Of a DNA stretch of 33,685 nucleotides, positions 25,496-32,203 are shown in pieces. The stretch is from Bacteroidia bacterium (GTDB lineage: Bacteria > Bacteroidota > Bacteroidia > Bacteroidales > Marinilabiliaceae): the NCBI GenBank assembly GCA_030526155.1, contig JAUNDI010000002.1:1-33685 (forward strand), read 5' to 3'. Under the pieces are notes generated by a model. It was given only the letters and a program-made list of their open reading frames with translations. It searched no databases and was not told where the DNA came from. How positions within the stretch are numbered: position 1 is the first letter of the stretch; each line of letters begins with the position of its first letter. Made by a program: the position numbers and the translations under genes.

Positions 25496-25858
25496 TTACT
25501 TGCGAATTCTGTCGCTTATAAATGGTATAGGCAATGCCAAGACAATAACTATCCATGCGCAAGGGTTGCTTGGCATGAAGCATACTGCTGATATACCATT
25601 GATTACTAGCATAGTCTCCGTTATTATCATTGGAATTTTTAGGAACTTATGCTCTTTCTCTTTGTCAGCTAGCATCACTATAATCAAGCCGCCCAACATT
25701 AGCATCAAACCACACATTGAACTCATGTAGGTAAATGCATGTCTGCTCGCCAACTCTAATGGAGCTAGTTTGCCAGCGATAATAGGAGAAAATGTGGCAA
25801 TTAGGTGGATGAACCCCATCAATACGATGCCAAGTGCTAAATACTGTCTTATTTTCAT
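25496..25858 (-). CDS. Small four-helix membrane protein of unknown function
   Basis: The 120-residue product is almost entirely hydrophobic, with four predicted membrane helices at about 7-29, 44-66, 74-94 and 98-114, short loops (ADKEKEHKF between helices 2 and 3) and a basic C-terminus (SDRIRK). I do not recognise the family. It lies upstream of the RluA-family gene on the same strand with about 77 nt between them. No exact promoter motif or terminator was found around it. Its reality is supported by the continuous, coherent hydrophobic pattern and by the lack of a better frame. Nothing in the neighbourhood points to a substrate. Confidence 0.7.
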   Translation of the reverse strand: MKIRQYLALGIVLMGFIHLIATFSPIIAGKLAPLELASRHAFTYMSSMCGLMLMLGGLIIVMLADKEKEHKFLKIPMIITETMLVINGISAVCFMPSNPCAWIVIVLALPIPFISDRIRK

Positions 25859-26072
25859 AGTATCTATATATAAAGTTATTCAGTTTTATACGATTGAATT
25901 TAAAACTTAAGAGCGGTAGTCGTTAACTATGCTAGAAAATCTCTGCCACTTTCTCAGTGCTACGGATGGTTATCTATTTGGTTGCGTTTTTCTGCTTTTT
26001 TTCTGTAGTGATGTTATGGTATACAACTAGTTAGCTAAAAGAATTAATATACGGAGAGTAGCGTCTGCATGC

Positions 26073-26103
26073 TTGTTCATCGCAAAAAAATGATTTATAT
26101 TTG
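26073..26103 (+). promoter_or_regulatory. sigma-ABfr-type promoter of the beta-barrel gene
   Basis: TTG at 26073-26075, a 20-nt spacer, then TATATTTG at 26096-26103. The ATG at 26069 would lie inside or upstream of this promoter, which decides for the start at 26132. The 270-nt gap 25859-26131 shows nothing else recognisable. Confidence 0.7.
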
Positions 26104-26131
26104 CTCATACAAACAGATAATTCACATTAGC

Positions 26132-26767
26132 ATGAAAAGATTTTTATTGATTTGTGTGCTTTTAGCTACAGCCTTGAGCGTAGATGCACAGTTAAAATTT
26201 GGTGTTAAAGGAGGCTTGAATGTCAGCAAGATTCGTGTTTCCGAAGGCGAGGTACCTGATTCAAAGGCAGGTTTCCATGCAGGTGTTATGCTTGATATTG
26301 CACTAACTAAGAGAATATATTTTAATCCTCAGCTTCTTTATACTCAGAGAGGTTTTTCTTTGGAAGGCCTTGAAATAGAAGGGTTGTCTGGCTCAAAAGG
26401 TGTTGAGGCTAAGGTGACTCTCAATTATTTGCAGTTGCCACTTGACCTAAACTATCGTTTGGGTATTACTGATATCATAACGGTCGATGGTATTGTTGGC
26501 CCATATTTAGCTATGGGTCTCTCTTCTAAGACAACAGCTGAGTTTGATGGTCATGAGATCACATCTAGTGAGAACTATTTTAGTGCTGATGATGGCTATA
26601 AGCGTTTCGACTGCGGTTTGCGTCTTGGCGTGGGTGCGCATTTGGGTAGCCATATCACAGCGTCAGTGGTGTACGATTTAGGTATGACCAATTTGTTGAA
26701 GGAGACCTATGACGACGAGAAAGCAAAGAATGGTATTTTCCAAGTCTCTGTTGGTTGGTTGTTCTAA
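26132..26767 (+). CDS. Outer-membrane beta-barrel protein
   Basis: The 211-residue protein starts with a clear signal peptide, MKRFLLICVLLATALSVDAQ, and continues with alternating hydrophobic/polar strands typical of the small porin-like barrel family common in Bacteroidota (LKFGVKGGLNVSKI near the N-terminus; YFNPQLLYTQRGF; LGVGAHLGSHITASVVYDLGMTNLL; C-terminal GIFQVSVGWLF ending in an aromatic residue as usual for barrel assembly). A longer frame opens at 26069 but would bury the signal peptide behind 21 residues and sit on the promoter. It should reside in the outer membrane; transport or adhesive function is unknown. It is monocistronic with its own promoter and terminator. Confidence 0.9.
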   Translation: MKRFLLICVLLATALSVDAQLKFGVKGGLNVSKIRVSEGEVPDSKAGFHAGVMLDIALTKRIYFNPQLLYTQRGFSLEGLEIEGLSGSKGVEAKVTLNYLQLPLDLNYRLGITDIITVDGIVGPYLAMGLSSKTTAEFDGHEITSSENYFSADDGYKRFDCGLRLGVGAHLGSHITASVVYDLGMTNLLKETYDDEKAKNGIFQVSVGWLF

Positions 26768-26790
26768 AAATATAGTTGTAGATATAAAAG

Positions 26791-26825
26791 AGAGTCGTCA
26801 TCTGTTCGGAAGGCGACTCTTTTTA
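26791..26825 (+). terminator. Terminator of the beta-barrel gene
   Basis: AGAGTCG (26791-26797) pairs with CGACTCT (26814-26820), extendable by two pairs, followed by TTTTATT. Confidence 0.8.
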
Positions 26826-26866
26826 TTGCTTATGCTTAAATTTACCATCATCATGCTTAAATCTCT

Positions 26867-26897
26867 TTTGTCATGATAAACAACCAAATTACCTTTG
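26867..26897 (+). promoter_or_regulatory. sigma-ABfr-type promoter of rubredoxin
   Basis: TTTG at 26867-26870, a 19-nt spacer, then TACCTTTG at 26890-26897, exact for both elements. The leader before the ATG at 26952 is about 48 nt. Confidence 0.8.
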
Positions 26898-26951
26898 CAA
26901 TCGTAATCAAACAATAAGAAACAGAGTTATTAATATTAAATACTATTAGTT

Positions 26952-27110
26952 ATGGAAAAATATGTATGTGACGTTTGTGGATGGGAGTATGATCCAGCAG
27001 TAGGTGTTCCAGAGGCAAATATCCCAGCAGGTACACCATTCGAAGAACTTCCAGAAGATTTCGAGTGCCCTCTTTGCTCTGTAGGCAAGGACCAGTTCTC
27101 AAAGGCTTAA
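26952..27110 (+). CDS. Rubredoxin
   Basis: This is a 52-residue one-iron electron carrier. The four cysteines that bind iron are in two CxxC knuckles: [10 protein letters not shown] at 6-15 (Cys6, Cys9) and CPLC at 39-42 (Cys39, Cys42). The acidic loop [15 protein letters not shown] is the usual rubredoxin pattern. In anaerobes such proteins commonly pass electrons to rubrerythrin or oxygen- and peroxide-reducing enzymes; no such partner is adjacent. It is a single-gene unit bounded by an exact promoter and a very strong terminator. Confidence 0.96.
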   Translation: MEKYVCDVCGWEYDPAVGVPEANIPAGTPFEELPEDFECPLCSVGKDQFSKA

Positions 27111-27129
27111 TATTTAACTATCTTTATAT

Positions 27130-27172
27130 AATCCCTATCAGAATACCCCCTCTGATAGGGATTTTGTTTTAT
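27130..27172 (+). terminator. Terminator of rubredoxin
   Basis: A perfect 13-bp stem pairs AATCCCTATCAGA (27130-27142) with TCTGATAGGGATT (27151-27163) around an 8-nt loop, followed by TTGTTTTATT. It is the strongest hairpin terminator in the window. Confidence 0.92.
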
Positions 27173-27235
27173 TCGTCTAGAAGCCAATCTATTACGTGAT
27201 AGCACATGCTTAGGGCGTTCTAGTCGATATTATCT

Positions 27236-27295
27236 CTTTTCGATATACCGAAAAGATTTATTGTTTTGGCGACAACTTTTCGATATACCGAAAAG
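27236..27295. repeat. Two identical near-palindromes 40 bp apart
   Basis: CTTTTCGATATACCGAAAAG occurs exactly at 27236-27255 and 27276-27295. Each copy is a 7-bp inverted repeat (CTTTTCG/CGAAAAG) around a TATA-containing centre. The start-to-start distance is exactly 40 bp, close to four helical turns. The pair lies about 70-130 bp upstream of the -7 box of the trmH-menF-menD operon. It could be a pair of operator sites or a repeat element. Confidence 0.85.
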
Positions 27296-27363
27296 CCTCC
27301 CTCCAATACCTCACCTCTATTCAAAAAAAACACCCCCATCTCCTCCTTTTCTTAATTAACCAC

Positions 27364-27371
27364 TATCTTTG
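27364..27371 (+). promoter_or_regulatory. -7 promoter box of the trmH-menF-menD operon
   Basis: TATCTTTG, an exact TAnnTTTG match, 20 nt before the ATG at 27391. No TTG is found at the usual distance upstream (27341-27344 reads TCCT), so the -33 element is poor, which would fit an activated promoter. Confidence 0.55.
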
Positions 27372-27390
27372 CCCCTCAAATTATGTATCT

Positions 27391-28071
27391 ATGACTGATA
27401 GCGAACTAATCGAAAAACTAAGACCATTTCTGACAGAGAAAAGAATGGAGACTCTCGAGTCTATGCTCGCAAAGCGTACAAAACACATGACCGTAGTTCT
27501 CGAAAATATCTTCCATTCTCATAACGCCTCTGCCGTAATGCGTACTTGCGAGTGCTTCGGCATCCAAGATCTTCACATAATTGAGAATAACAATAATTTC
27601 CAAGTGCACCCAGATATAGTGCGCGGCGCTACTAAGTGGCTGAATATTAATCGTTATTGCAACTCTACCGATAATACCCCCCTATGTATAGATGCCCTTA
27701 AGCGCGAGGGCTATCGTATAGTTGTTACCTCTCCTCATGGTGAGGGCGTAACAAAACTAGAGGATTTCGATGTATCCAAGGGTAAATTCGCTATCATGAT
27801 GGGTAGCGAGAAGGTGGGTATATCAGATTACGCTTGGGAGCATGCCGATGAGCGTCTCACTATCCCTATGTGTGGTTTTACAGAGAGCCTTAATATCTCC
27901 GTATCTACAGCTATTATCATACACACCCTCCGTGCAAAGATGGATGCCGCCGGAATCGACCCCGCCTTCAGCGATGAGGAGCGTCGTTCTACTCTCCTCC
28001 ATTGGATGGTAGAGAGCATTAGTAGCGGTAAGGAGGTACTTCGTCGTATTCTTGAGGATAATCTAGACTAA
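27391..28071 (+). CDS. trmH: TrmH-family RNA 2'-O-methyltransferase
   Basis: This SPOUT methyltransferase uses SAM to methylate a ribose 2'-OH. The 226 residues show an N-terminal extension (MTDSELIEKLRPFLTEKRME) like TrmH, motif 1 FHSHNASAVMRTCECFG, VHPDIVRGATKWLNI, motif 2 IMMGSEKVGIS and motif 3 IPMCGFTESLNISVSTAIIIHTL. The layout and length agree with tRNA (Gm18) methyltransferase TrmH, which modifies G18 in the D-loop; other tRNA targets are possible. Its stop codon overlaps the menF start by one base (TAATG), so it is translationally linked to the menaquinone genes although it has no direct role in that pathway. Confidence 0.92.
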   Translation: MTDSELIEKLRPFLTEKRMETLESMLAKRTKHMTVVLENIFHSHNASAVMRTCECFGIQDLHIIENNNNFQVHPDIVRGATKWLNINRYCNSTDNTPLCIDALKREGYRIVVTSPHGEGVTKLEDFDVSKGKFAIMMGSEKVGISDYAWEHADERLTIPMCGFTESLNISVSTAIIIHTLRAKMDAAGIDPAFSDEERRSTLLHWMVESISSGKEVLRRILEDNLD

Positions 28072-29021
28072 TGGACTATCAACAGATAGTAGATAGGATT
28101 GATGGACTAACCGCCCCTTTCGCCGTTATGCGCGAACCTGATACTGATGTGGTACTATGGTTCGAAGGGGACTCGTATTCCAATTTTATCATGCACCCCT
28201 ATTCCGAGGAGGCTGTCGGCCGTCGCCCTCTTGAGGCTACATCTCAAACCGATTACCAACAGTCGTTCCAAGAGGTTAAGAATTACCTCAACGAGGGTGT
28301 AGTAGATAAGGTGGTCTTGTCGCGTGTAGTCTCTCATGAGGGGATTAATAGCCATTCTCTCGGTACTCTCTTCGCCCACGCTTGCCAACTATATCCTCAC
28401 CAAATGATTTATCTCTGGGTTAATGGTAATAATGTTTGGTTGGGCTGTACCCCAGAGTTGCTATTGTCTTATAATGCTAATACCTCTGAGGGTCAAACTA
28501 TGGCTTTAGCAGGTACGCGCCCTGCTGTGGGGTCTGACGTTAAGTGGGATAGCAAAAATATACGCGAACAGGCAGTGGTAAGTAGCTGGATTGTTAGTCA
28601 GCTGAAAAACGAGGGCATAGATGTCCGTATGGGTGAGGTGTATACTACTCAGGCCGGCGGCTTGGAACATCTGCGTACCGATATCTCTATGCAAATCCCC
28701 GATGCCGTCGTGGCAGAGAAGGTGCTCAATATTCTCCATCCTACACCTGCCGTATGTGGTCAACCTCGTGCTAAGGCTATGGATATCATCTCTAGGGTAG
28801 AGAAGCACGACCGTGAGTTCTATTCTGGTTTCGTAGGATATCATAATGATAATGGTATGAGAATATATGTCAACTTGCGTTGCGCAGCACTGGATATTAT
28901 GGCCAATCGTGCTTTTATCTTCGTAGGTGGTGGCATAATGCCCGATTCCGTATGCGAAACAGAGTTCCAAGAGACTGAATATAAGGCTCAAACCATAAAA
29001 CGTGTTCTAAAATGCTCATAA
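28071..29021 (+). CDS. menF: Isochorismate synthase
   Basis: MenF converts chorismate to isochorismate, the entry step of menaquinone synthesis. The 316-residue protein is a short form, containing mainly the chorismate-binding domain: VVDKVVLSRVV, WLGCTPELLLS, MALAGTRPA, HLRTDISMQI, HPTPAVCGQPRAKAMDII, YSGFVGYHNDNGMRIYVNLR and IFVGGGIMPDS. Immediate coupling to menD (10-nt overlap) distinguishes it from trpE, pabB and salicylate-forming homologues. A start at 28071 overlaps the trmH stop. Short isochorismate synthases are usual in Bacteroidota. Confidence 0.94.
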   Translation: MDYQQIVDRIDGLTAPFAVMREPDTDVVLWFEGDSYSNFIMHPYSEEAVGRRPLEATSQTDYQQSFQEVKNYLNEGVVDKVVLSRVVSHEGINSHSLGTLFAHACQLYPHQMIYLWVNGNNVWLGCTPELLLSYNANTSEGQTMALAGTRPAVGSDVKWDSKNIREQAVVSSWIVSQLKNEGIDVRMGEVYTTQAGGLEHLRTDISMQIPDAVVAEKVLNILHPTPAVCGQPRAKAMDIISRVEKHDREFYSGFVGYHNDNGMRIYVNLRCAALDIMANRAFIFVGGGIMPDSVCETEFQETEYKAQTIKRVLKCS

Positions 29022-30622
29022 CATCCCTCCTCCATAGGTTCGGTATACATCACGTAGTGGTATGCCCTGGCTCTCGTAACGCACCTCTCGTAGATGCTTT
29101 TGCTCGATGCGCTCCTACATATAGTGTTCACCCTGTAACAGATGAGCGTAGCGCTGGCTTCGTAGCTATAGGTCTTGCTGAGTCTCTCGACGCCCCAGTG
29201 GCAGTATGCGTTACTAGTGGTACAGCCGTGGCTAACCTTTATCCTGCTGTCATCGAGGCTTATCATCGTAATATCCCTCTGGTGGTAATATCTGCAGATA
29301 GACCTATGGAGTGGATAGATCAGATGGATGGGCAGACTATGTCTCAGCCCGGTGCTTATGTGCGTTATGCTGAGTATTGTGATATCTTGCCTGAAAATGA
29401 TGAATCTGAGCGTCTTTGGTATAACAATCGTGAGCTCAATCGTATTCTTAATTATTCTACTCATTCTCATAAGCCATGTCATATCAATATTCAACTGAGA
29501 GAACCTTTGTTTAATTTCGAGAATACAGAGGATTTAATAGATAATAATGTGCGAATGGTCTCGAGTACTCCCTTGGTGCTCCCGCATACCTCGCTCTATG
29601 CAGACGCTATGCTCGCAGAGACCATAAAATCTAAATGGCAGAATTCCGAAAGAATAATGATTATAGTGGGCCAGCATAAGCCCGACCCTCATTTCGCCTC
29701 TCTCCTCGCTCGTATCAAGGAGAACTCTAATGCTGTTATCCTTGCGGAGTCTCTCTCTAATCTGTCTTCTGATATCGTTTCTGGTTCATACAATATTACC
29801 CCTAATGACGATACTATTGCTCCCGATCTTCTCTTGTATCTTGGTGGACACATCGTTAATAAGGATCTTAAACTATGGCTTCGTAAGCAGCCTATCCCTA
29901 ATGTATGGCAGTTGGCTCTCCATAACTATCGCGAGATGCCTGATCTTTTCCAACAGCTCTCGCTACAAATATATGCGGATTCTGATGTGCAACTCTTAGA
30001 GGCTCTGTCTACCTTGGTCCCTAGCTCTTCTGATGCTAATTTTGTCAACTCTTGGCAAAAACGTACATACGCTGCTACGCCTATTAAGCCTCAACAGCTA
30101 ATAGTGAATGAGTTTTTGTCTAACGCCGGCTTGAAGAATGCCAACCTAGTCTTGGCTAATAGCTCTTCTATTCGCTATGCCCAGAAATGCACTGGTTTTA
30201 ATGCTGCTGATTGTGCTTATGTTACTTGTAATCGTGGCGTAAATGGTATCGAGGGTACCATCTCTCAGGCTGTGGGTGTGGCTTTGGCTAATCCTGATAG
30301 ACTGACGGTCTGCCTCACTGGCGACCTTAGTTTCTTCTACGACCATAATGCTCTCTGGAATGTCAATCTGCCATCCAACTTGCGTATCTTACTGATAAAT
30401 GATGGGGGAGGCGAGATTTTTAAGGGTCTTAAGGGGCTCGAGCTATCTCCTGTGCGCGACTCCCTTGTTATGGCTAGCCATAATACCTCAGCCGAAGGGT
30501 GGTGCCGTGATTGTCGTGTCGACTATCTCGCATCTCATCTCAATGATTCTCAGCCTTCTATTGAGTGGCTGTTAGCTCCATCTGATAGGGCAAGGGTGCT
30601 AGAGTTTACCCTATGGGTATAA
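29012..30622 (+). CDS. menD: 2-succinyl-5-enolpyruvyl-6-hydroxy-3-cyclohexene-1-carboxylate synthase
   Basis: MenD is a thiamine-diphosphate enzyme that adds decarboxylated 2-oxoglutarate to isochorismate, the first committed step to menaquinone. The 536 residues show the N-terminal pyrimidine-binding domain (VVCPGSRNAPLVDAF near 17-31; RSAGFVAIGLAES; CVTSGTAVANLYPAVIEA), a central domain, and the C-terminal diphosphate-binding domain with RGVNGIEGTISQAVG and the Mg-TPP motif GDLSFFYDHNALW from residue 437. The start lies inside menF (overlap of 10 nt). Downstream men genes are not adjacent: the next gene is a ketoacyl synthase with a 132-nt gap. A 6-bp hairpin over the stop codon (ATGGGT 30613-30618 with ACCCAT 30625-30630) followed by TTTGCGTTTT may terminate the operon. 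Confidence 0.95.
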   Translation: MLITSLLHRFGIHHVVVCPGSRNAPLVDAFARCAPTYSVHPVTDERSAGFVAIGLAESLDAPVAVCVTSGTAVANLYPAVIEAYHRNIPLVVISADRPMEWIDQMDGQTMSQPGAYVRYAEYCDILPENDESERLWYNNRELNRILNYSTHSHKPCHINIQLREPLFNFENTEDLIDNNVRMVSSTPLVLPHTSLYADAMLAETIKSKWQNSERIMIIVGQHKPDPHFASLLARIKENSNAVILAESLSNLSSDIVSGSYNITPNDDTIAPDLLLYLGGHIVNKDLKLWLRKQPIPNVWQLALHNYREMPDLFQQLSLQIYADSDVQLLEALSTLVPSSSDANFVNSWQKRTYAATPIKPQQLIVNEFLSNAGLKNANLVLANSSSIRYAQKCTGFNAADCAYVTCNRGVNGIEGTISQAVGVALANPDRLTVCLTGDLSFFYDHNALWNVNLPSNLRILLINDGGGEIFKGLKGLELSPVRDSLVMASHNTSAEGWCRDCRVDYLASHLNDSQPSIEWLLAPSDRARVLEFTLWV

Positions 30623-30640
30623 ACACCCATTTTGCGTTTT
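30613..30640 (+). terminator. Possible weak terminator after menD
   Basis: A perfect 6-bp stem (30613-30618 with 30625-30630, 6-nt loop) spans the menD stop codon and is followed by TTTGCGTTTT. The stem is short, so this is a weak call. Confidence 0.4.
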
Positions 30641-30754
30641 AGTGTTCTTTATTTCAGAAAAAAAAAAGAAATTAGCGTCCAATTAGTAGGGGTGAACTAG
30701 CTCCTATTGAGTATAATTTATTGATAAACAAACAATTCACTATATTAGCCAAAA

Positions 30755-31984
30755 ATGGAAAAGAGAGTAGTTATTACGGGTATGGGCATCTATTCATGCC
30801 TTGGTACAACACTAGAAGAGGTAAAGAATTCTCTATATAATGGTGTCTCAGGCATCATTTTCGATCAAGCTCGTAAGGATATGGGCTTCCGCTCAGCTTT
30901 GACAGCTAATGTGCCTGTCCCAGATTTGAAAGGAATCGTAACTCGTCAGCAGAGAAACTTCATGGCTGATGAGGTTAAGTATGCATATCTCGCAACTCGC
31001 GACGCTTTGGCTCACGCTGGTATCGATCAGGATTACCTCGATAAGCACGACGTAGGCCTTCTCTATGGTAACGACTCTTCTGCCGACGCAGTGGTTAAGA
31101 GCGTAGACACAATGCGCGCTAAGAAGGATACTACACTCGTAGGTTCTGGTGCTATCTTCCAGTCTATGAACTCTACAGTGACAATGAACCTCGGTTGCCT
31201 ATTCCACCTCAAGGGTATCAACATGACAGTCTCTGCAGCTTGTGCTTCTGGCTCTCATGCTATCGGCCTCGGCGCTCTCCTTATCCGTAATGGCCTCCAA
31301 GATATGGTAGTCTGCGGTGGCGCTCAAGAGGTTAATCCTTTCTCTATAGGTTCTTTCGACGGTATATCTGCTTTCTCTACACGCGAGTCTGAGCCTACAA
31401 AGGCTAGCCGTCCTTTCGACCGCGATCGCGATGGCCTCGTTCCTGGTGGTGGTGCTGCTACTGTTATCATCGAGTCTTATGAGAGCGCTGTTAAGCGTGG
31501 CGCTACTATCCTCGGCGAAATCCTTAGCTATGGTTTCTCTTCTAATGGCGACCATATCTCTTCTCCTAACGTAGAGGGCCCTGCTAAGTCTCTCGAGAAT
31601 GCTATCCGTCTCGCTGGTATCAACCCTACAGAGATCGGTTATGTTAATGCTCACGCTACTTCAACACATATCGGTGATACTAACGAGGCTAAGGCTATCG
31701 CTCAAGTATTCGGCGACCATAAGCCTTACGTTACTTCTACTAAGTCTCAGACTGGTCACGAAATGTGGATGGCTGGTGCATCAGAGGTTATCTACTCTAT
31801 GCTCATGATGAAGAACAACTTCATCGCTGCTAACCTCAACTTCGAGAACCCTGACGAGGATACAGCTAAGCTAAATATCCCTGGTACTCGCGTAGATAAT
31901 GTACACTTCGATACCTTCTTGTCTAACTCGTTCGGTTTCGGCGGTACAAACTCTACTCTCATCGTTCGCGACTTCAAAGCATAA
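30755..31984 (+). CDS. fabB: Beta-ketoacyl-ACP synthase, FabB-like
   Basis: This condensing enzyme extends acyl-ACP with malonyl-ACP in fatty acid synthesis. The 409-residue protein has the thiolase fold with the nucleophile Cys163 in VSAACASGSHAIG, His300 in NAHATSTHIGD, Lys330 and His335 in STKSQTGHE, and the glycine-rich end SNSFGFGGTNSTLIV. The C-terminal stretch EVIYSMLMMKNNFIAANLN and LSNSFGFGGTN match FabB (KAS I) better than FabF as I recall those sequences. Codon use is strongly biased (CTC, ATC, AAC, GCT, CGT/CGC), implying high expression. The closest promoter-like match is TATATTAG at 30741-30748 with TTG at 30721-30723, only 7 nt before the ATG, so the transcript may be nearly leaderless. 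Confidence 0.93.
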   Translation: MEKRVVITGMGIYSCLGTTLEEVKNSLYNGVSGIIFDQARKDMGFRSALTANVPVPDLKGIVTRQQRNFMADEVKYAYLATRDALAHAGIDQDYLDKHDVGLLYGNDSSADAVVKSVDTMRAKKDTTLVGSGAIFQSMNSTVTMNLGCLFHLKGINMTVSAACASGSHAIGLGALLIRNGLQDMVVCGGAQEVNPFSIGSFDGISAFSTRESEPTKASRPFDRDRDGLVPGGGAATVIIESYESAVKRGATILGEILSYGFSSNGDHISSPNVEGPAKSLENAIRLAGINPTEIGYVNAHATSTHIGDTNEAKAIAQVFGDHKPYVTSTKSQTGHEMWMAGASEVIYSMLMMKNNFIAANLNFENPDEDTAKLNIPGTRVDNVHFDTFLSNSFGFGGTNSTLIVRDFKA

Positions 31985-32013
31985 GCGTCGCTAATTAAAA
32001 AATTGCGATGAAC

Positions 32014-32079
32014 AAGGTACTTCCCTTGTACTAGAGACTACCCTCAAAAGGTCCCTCTACATACCGAAAGTAGTACCTT
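32014..32079 (+). other. Potential RNA stem and tiny ORF after fabB
   Basis: AAGGTACT (32014-32021) pairs perfectly with AGTACCTT (32072-32079), enclosing 50 nt. An 8-codon frame MNKVLPLY (32008-32034) overlaps the left arm. The segment lies between the fabB stop and its terminator, so it is a long structured 3' untranslated region. Function is unknown. Confidence 0.4.
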
Positions 32080-32118
32080 CTATCGTTAGAAAATAGGAAG
32101 CTATTAAATAGTTTTATA

Positions 32119-32151
32119 AAACGCCTTGTATTTATTGTACAAGGCGTTTTT
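32119..32151 (+). terminator. Terminator downstream of fabB
   Basis: A perfect 12-bp stem (32119-32130 with 32138-32149; AAACGCCTTGTA and complement) with a 7-nt loop is followed by TT-G-TT. It lies 135 nt past the fabB stop. Confidence 0.88.
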
Positions 32152-32165
32152 GTTCCCTATATTTG
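32135..32165 (+). promoter_or_regulatory. sigma-ABfr-type promoter of nadE
   Basis: TTG at 32135-32137, a 20-nt spacer, then TATATTTG at 32158-32165. The -33 element sits in the loop of the preceding terminator. The leader before the ATG at 32204 is about 32 nt. Confidence 0.7.
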
Positions 32166-32203
32166 CATGTATTAATATAAAAAGATAAATATATAACGAC
32201 CTC

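Noticed and set aside
26069-26131. Longer N-terminus for the beta-barrel protein
   Set aside because: It would overlap the promoter and place 21 residues ahead of a typical signal peptide.
28988-29494. A 168-codon minus-strand frame over the menF-menD junction
   Set aside because: It lies antisense to two well-recognised enzymes and has no recognisable features.
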